64,000 nucleotides of DNA from assembly GCA_021775955.1 (NCBI GenBank), contig JAJFGU010000020.1, positions 248,001-312,000 on the forward strand, written 5' to 3'. The first letter of the stretch is position 1, and every line of letters begins with the position of its first letter. Source of the DNA: Alphaproteobacteria bacterium (GTDB taxonomy: Bacteria; Pseudomonadota; Alphaproteobacteria; Micavibrionales; Micavibrionaceae). Below, in pieces: positions 61,394-64,000 of the stretch. The notes under the pieces are model-generated. The model worked only from the letters and a program-made list of their open reading frames with translations. It did not search any database and had not been told where the DNA came from. Made by a program: the position numbers and the translations under genes.

Positions 61394-61824
61394 TCTGCTA
61401 CCCCCTCATAAAGCACCGCTTTCTGGGTCCAGTTCGGGCCCGGCACAGAATTAACAACCCGCACAATCCCTTTGCGAATCAGAAGCGGCTCGATTCGCTC
61501 CAGCGCCTCACTCCACAAATCCCAGGCGCGCACTTCCTTCACCCGCTTTTGATCAGGCGGCAAAAGACGGCGGCCATAATGGCGTAACACCAACAAATGA
61601 TCGCGCAGCAAGCGGCGCTGGCGATAAAGACGGTCCAAAACCTTCAAAATATCCACAGGTTCGCAAGGCCTCACGCCCTTACCAATCCCGCTGACAATCC
61701 GCGCGCCTTCATTCCTGGCCTCCTGAGCCTGAACAAACCAGAACCAGGCCTCTTCAGCCGTTTCAAACGGGGTCGCTTCGCTACCGGACTGCCCTCTGGG
61801 GATATAGTTTTCTTTAGACACCAT
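61390..61824 (-). CDS. Conserved phage protein, first gene of the block
   Basis: 144 residues, basic. ETAEEAWFWFVQAQEARNEGA is followed by a helical Arg-rich region (LYRQRRLLRDHLLVLRHYGRRLLPP) and LWSEALERIEPLLIRKGIVR. This type is often found at the head of podoprophage modules. It may be DNA-binding or a packaging helper (perhaps standing in for a small terminase), but no fold is recognised. AAGGA lies before the ATG, and the promoter is 48 bases upstream. Confidence 0.6.
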   Translation of the reverse strand: MVSKENYIPRGQSGSEATPFETAEEAWFWFVQAQEARNEGARIVSGIGKGVRPCEPVDILKVLDRLYRQRRLLRDHLLVLRHYGRRLLPPDQKRVKEVRAWDLWSEALERIEPLLIRKGIVRVVNSVPGPNWTQKAVLYEGVAE

Positions 61825-61871
61825 TTTTTCATATTCCTTGTTTGTTCTTAGTATGTTTCCTTTATGTTCTC

Positions 61872-61900
61872 TTTATGCTATAAACTCTTATCGATGTCAA
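61872..61900 (-). promoter_or_regulatory. Sigma70-type promoter of the phage block
   Basis: On the minus strand TTGACA (61900-61895), 17 bases, CATAAA (61877-61872), about 48 bases before the first phage gene. The -35 is perfect. On the plus strand TATACT (61951-61956) could be the -10 of the divergent HTH-OPRTase gene. The region between shows no other gene. Confidence 0.55.
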
Positions 61901-61994
61901 GACCTATTTAGGATTTTTTTCCTCTTTACCTTTGTGTGTGTAACTGGGACTATACTCCTAGGACATATTTCCACGTCAAAAGGAGCAACAAATC

Positions 61995-62906
61995 TTGTTT
62001 ACCCACACACAAATCTGGCTGGGCATCGACCGCCTGGCATCCAGCAACGGCTACTCCCCTTCCGGCCTCGCCAAAAAGGCCGGGCTGGACCCGACATCAT
62101 TTAATAAAAGCAAGCGCATCAATCCCGATGGCAAACCACGCTGGCCATCGACAGAAAGTCTTTCCAAGGTTTTGGCTGTTACCGATTCAAATATGTCGGA
62201 TTTCTTCAGCCTGATTGATGACGGCAAGATGCGCGTGAAAAAGATATCCAAAGACGACAGAAAAAATATTGCCCACGACACGGCAAAGATTTTACTGGAT
62301 ACAAAATCTGTTCTATTTAATGCCTCAAAGCCTTTCACGTTGAAATCAGGACGCAGCTCACCTGTTTATATCGACGGGCGACGCCTGATATCTTTTCCTG
62401 AGCAGCGCAGCCAGATCATGGATTTTTCGGCGGCCGTTCTTGCACAGGAAATCGGCGTCAGTAAATTTGATTTGATTGCCGGCGGTGAAACGGCTGGTAT
62501 CCCTTACGCTGCGCTGATTGCAGAACGTCTGCAGAAACCCATGCTTTATGTGCGCAAGGAACCCAAGGGCCACGGCCGCATGGCACAGATTGAAGGCCAC
62601 CTACCCGACAAAGGGAAAAAACGCGTGGTTCTGGTCGAAGATTTACAAACCGATGGCGGCTCCAAAAAAACTTTTGTCAGCGCCCTGCGTAAGGCCGGCA
62701 CCAAAGTTGAACACGGCTTTGTTATTTTTCACTACGGCATCTTCAAAGAGAGTGAAAAGAACATGAAGAAGCTCGGCATTAAACTCCACGCGCTGGCGAC
62801 ATGGCATGATGTATTGGAAGTTGCCCGCCAGGGAAAATACTTCGACAAAACAACATTAAAATCCGTCGAATCTTTCCTCGACAATCCCGAAGGCTGGAGC
62901 CCATGA
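61995..62906 (+). CDS. pyrE: HTH domain fused to orotate phosphoribosyltransferase
   Basis: 303 residues from TTG 61995, which has AAAAGGAG nine bases upstream. Residues 1-75 are an HTH like the N-terminus of S24/LexA-type alphaproteobacterial repressors (IDRLASSNGYSPSGLAKKAG, DPTSFNKSKR, RWPSTESLSKVL). From about residue 80 a complete OPRTase follows: FTLKSGRSSPVYIDGRRL, GGETAGIPYAALIA, LYVRKEPKGHG and the PRPP loop VLVEDLQTDGGSK. OPRTase makes OMP in pyrimidine synthesis. The fusion is in frame without a stop; a shorter form from 62228 is possible. nadK overlaps its stop by four bases. Confidence 0.88.
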   Translation: MFTHTQIWLGIDRLASSNGYSPSGLAKKAGLDPTSFNKSKRINPDGKPRWPSTESLSKVLAVTDSNMSDFFSLIDDGKMRVKKISKDDRKNIAHDTAKILLDTKSVLFNASKPFTLKSGRSSPVYIDGRRLISFPEQRSQIMDFSAAVLAQEIGVSKFDLIAGGETAGIPYAALIAERLQKPMLYVRKEPKGHGRMAQIEGHLPDKGKKRVVLVEDLQTDGGSKKTFVSALRKAGTKVEHGFVIFHYGIFKESEKNMKKLGIKLHALATWHDVLEVARQGKYFDKTTLKSVESFLDNPEGWSP

Positions 62907-63661
62907 AACTTGCCTTCCATGCGCCGGACAAACCACGAGCACAAAAAGCGCTCGAGGAGCTAAAAAGCGAATACGGTCAAAACAAGCCGGAAGACTCTGA
63001 TACGCTCGTTATCCTTGGCGGGGACGGCGCGATGCTGCGTGCCTTACACACATATAAAGACATCGATATTCCGCTGTTCGGCATGAATATGGGTACGCTT
63101 GGTTTTTTGCTCAATGAATATGATGTAAAAAACCTCCCGGCCCGCATTGAAAAAGCCAACGCATTCAAAATTCACCCGCTTGTCATGGAGGCCAAAGACA
63201 AAGACGGTAAAACCCATCAAGAGATGGCCTATAATGAAGTGTCCCTCCTACGGGCGACGCATAACTCCGCCAAAATAAAGATATTCGTGAATGATAAAGA
63301 ACGTCTGGAGCGTCTGGTTTGTGATGGCATTCTGGTGTCCACGCCGATGGGCTCCACGGCTTATAACTCTTCCGCCGGCGGACCGATTATACCGCTCGAT
63401 GCCAATGTCCTGCCGCTCACACCGATCAGCGCGTTTCGCCCGCGGCGCTGGCCCGGCGCGCTACTACGCAATGATGCCAAAATTACGTTTGAAATTCTAC
63501 GAAACGTTGAGCGCCCCGTCAGCGCAACCGCCGACTCAACCGAAGTCAGAAACATCGTCCAGGTCGACATTCACCAATCCAGCAACATATCTCGCACATT
63601 GCTGTTCGACCCTGACAACCACCTCGAAGAACGCATATTCCAGGAACAATTCGCGCCTTAG
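62903..63661 (+). CDS. nadK: NAD kinase NadK
   Basis: 252 residues. The GGDG motif is VILGGDGAMLRAL; the second domain has NEVSLLRATHNS, CDGILVSTPMGSTAYNSSAGG and RPLSPI-like LTPISAFRPRRWPGALL. It makes NADP from NAD. Start ATG overlaps the pyrE stop (ATGA), suggesting co-translation with the HTH-OPRTase. The C-terminus is of normal length. Slightly short N-terminus for the family but the GGDG region is intact. Confidence 0.95.
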   Translation: MKLAFHAPDKPRAQKALEELKSEYGQNKPEDSDTLVILGGDGAMLRALHTYKDIDIPLFGMNMGTLGFLLNEYDVKNLPARIEKANAFKIHPLVMEAKDKDGKTHQEMAYNEVSLLRATHNSAKIKIFVNDKERLERLVCDGILVSTPMGSTAYNSSAGGPIIPLDANVLPLTPISAFRPRRWPGALLRNDAKITFEILRNVERPVSATADSTEVRNIVQVDIHQSSNISRTLLFDPDNHLEERIFQEQFAP

Positions 63662-63667
63662 CTGCAA

Positions 63668-64000
63668 CTAAGCTTTTCTTGGCTTCGCCTTATTGATGCT
63701 GCGCAATTTCCGTGCACTGGCCAGCTCGTTCTCGATATTGCTCAGCTTTTCCGCCAGCTTTTCATCAACGCTGCCGTCCTGCATAATGCCGCTCTCCGGG
63801 ATCAGCCCCAGCTTCTCCGCAACATATTGATAGCCTTCCACCAGATCACCCAGATCAAAACGAAAACGGTCCTTATCCATTTTCTCGCCCGTCTTGGTAT
63901 CCCATAGACGACACGTATCGGGGCAAATCTCATCAGCCAGCAGGACATAGAGATTGCCATCTTCATCCCAGACCCGACCAAATTCCAGCTTGAAATCCAC
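63668..64000 (-). CDS. purC: SAICAR synthetase PurC, C-terminal part (runs off the window)
   Basis: The last 110 residues are visible. [20 protein letters not shown], then [19 protein letters not shown] and [20 protein letters not shown] are the conserved SAICAR synthetase C-terminal blocks. The enzyme joins CAIR and aspartate in purine synthesis. A tail of about 30 residues (helical, then basic) follows the core. The gene is convergent with nadK, with stops seven bases apart. Confidence 0.92.
   Translation of the reverse strand: MDFKLEFGRVWDEDGNLYVLLADEICPDTCRLWDTKTGEKMDKDRFRFDLGDLVEGYQYVAEKLGLIPESGIMQDGSVDEKLAEKLSNIENELASARKLRSINKAKPRKA

Larger units (their letters stand above)
42826..61824 (-). 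mobile_element. Podovirus (T7-like) structural module: defective prophage or domesticated particle
   Basis: All recognisable phage genes are on the minus strand and cover packaging, head, tail, host binding and lysis. The order (portal, scaffold, capsid, tail tubular A and B, gp14-like, tailspike, TerL, lysis) follows the T7 gene 8-to-19 order, with lysis genes last. No integrase, repressor, replication or polymerase genes are present, and no direct-repeat att sites were found. Flanks are host-like genes (icd side and pyrE/nadK side). A TTGACA promoter (61872-61900) could drive the whole block. Moron genes are inserted in it. Confidence 0.8.

Noticed and set aside
42289-61994. att direct repeats flanking the phage block
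   Set aside because: No matching direct repeats were seen at the icd side and the pyrE side; a search beyond the eye is needed to exclude short ones.
1-64000. CRISPR arrays, tRNA or rRNA genes
   Set aside because: No regularly spaced repeats and no cloverleaf or rRNA-like stretches were found by reading; short tRNAs could still be missed.

Overview
The window reads as a chromosomal segment of an alphaproteobacterium, possibly of the Micavibrionales/Rhodospirillales kind. This rests on the gene set: a CheA-REC chemotaxis operon plus a separate CheZ, a compact System I cytochrome c maturation operon (ccmABCDEFGHI), a long-form isocitrate dehydrogenase of the Rickettsia/Thermus type, an S24-repressor-like HTH of the alphaproteobacterial kind, and a possible CtrA box. 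The taxonomic call is an inference from gene families, not from a marker RNA; no rRNA or tRNA was found.

Layout. 1-4824: chemotaxis operon cheA(partial)-cheW-cheY-cheB-cheR. 4837-5171: a MITE-like element with perfect 24-bp inverted ends, then purH. 7142-14686: an unrecognised same-strand cluster (membrane protein, 1174-aa and 708-aa proteins, two paralogous small acidic proteins, one 53-aa protein), ended by a 126-bp palindromic element. 14817-18947: I78-like inhibitor, TauE/SafE permease, lepA, a macro-domain protein and a small unknown. 18954-22929: palindromic repeats and small genes (YegP-like, two STAS/SEC14-like paralogues, SIMPL, HU, a His-rich secreted protein). 23014-28693: DUF3137 protein, glycosyltransferase, cheZ and unknowns. 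28695-31370: acnA. 32456-38446: ccm operon. 38448-42829: HExxH-type protein, YggT, folD, icd and small unknowns.

42826-61824, almost all on the minus strand, is a T7/podovirus-like morphogenesis module. Read in its own direction it gives three small conserved phage genes, portal, scaffold, major capsid, two tail tubular/nozzle proteins, a gp14-like protein, a tailspike with a pectate-lyase fold, terminase large subunit, a holin-associated gene, a SleB-type endolysin, a 3TM holin and a peptidoglycan-binding protein. No integrase, repressor operon, polymerase, primase or small terminase is visible inside it. It may be a defective prophage, or a domesticated particle such as a podovirus-type gene transfer agent; the sequence alone cannot decide. 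Several accessory genes (morons) sit in this operon, four of them behind near-consensus sigma70 promoters with 17-bp spacers.

61995-64000: on the far side of the phage promoter region, a TTG-start gene encodes an HTH domain fused to orotate phosphoribosyltransferase. It overlaps nadK, and the 3' end of purC runs off the window. Short palindromic repeats of at least four kinds are scattered between genes throughout.
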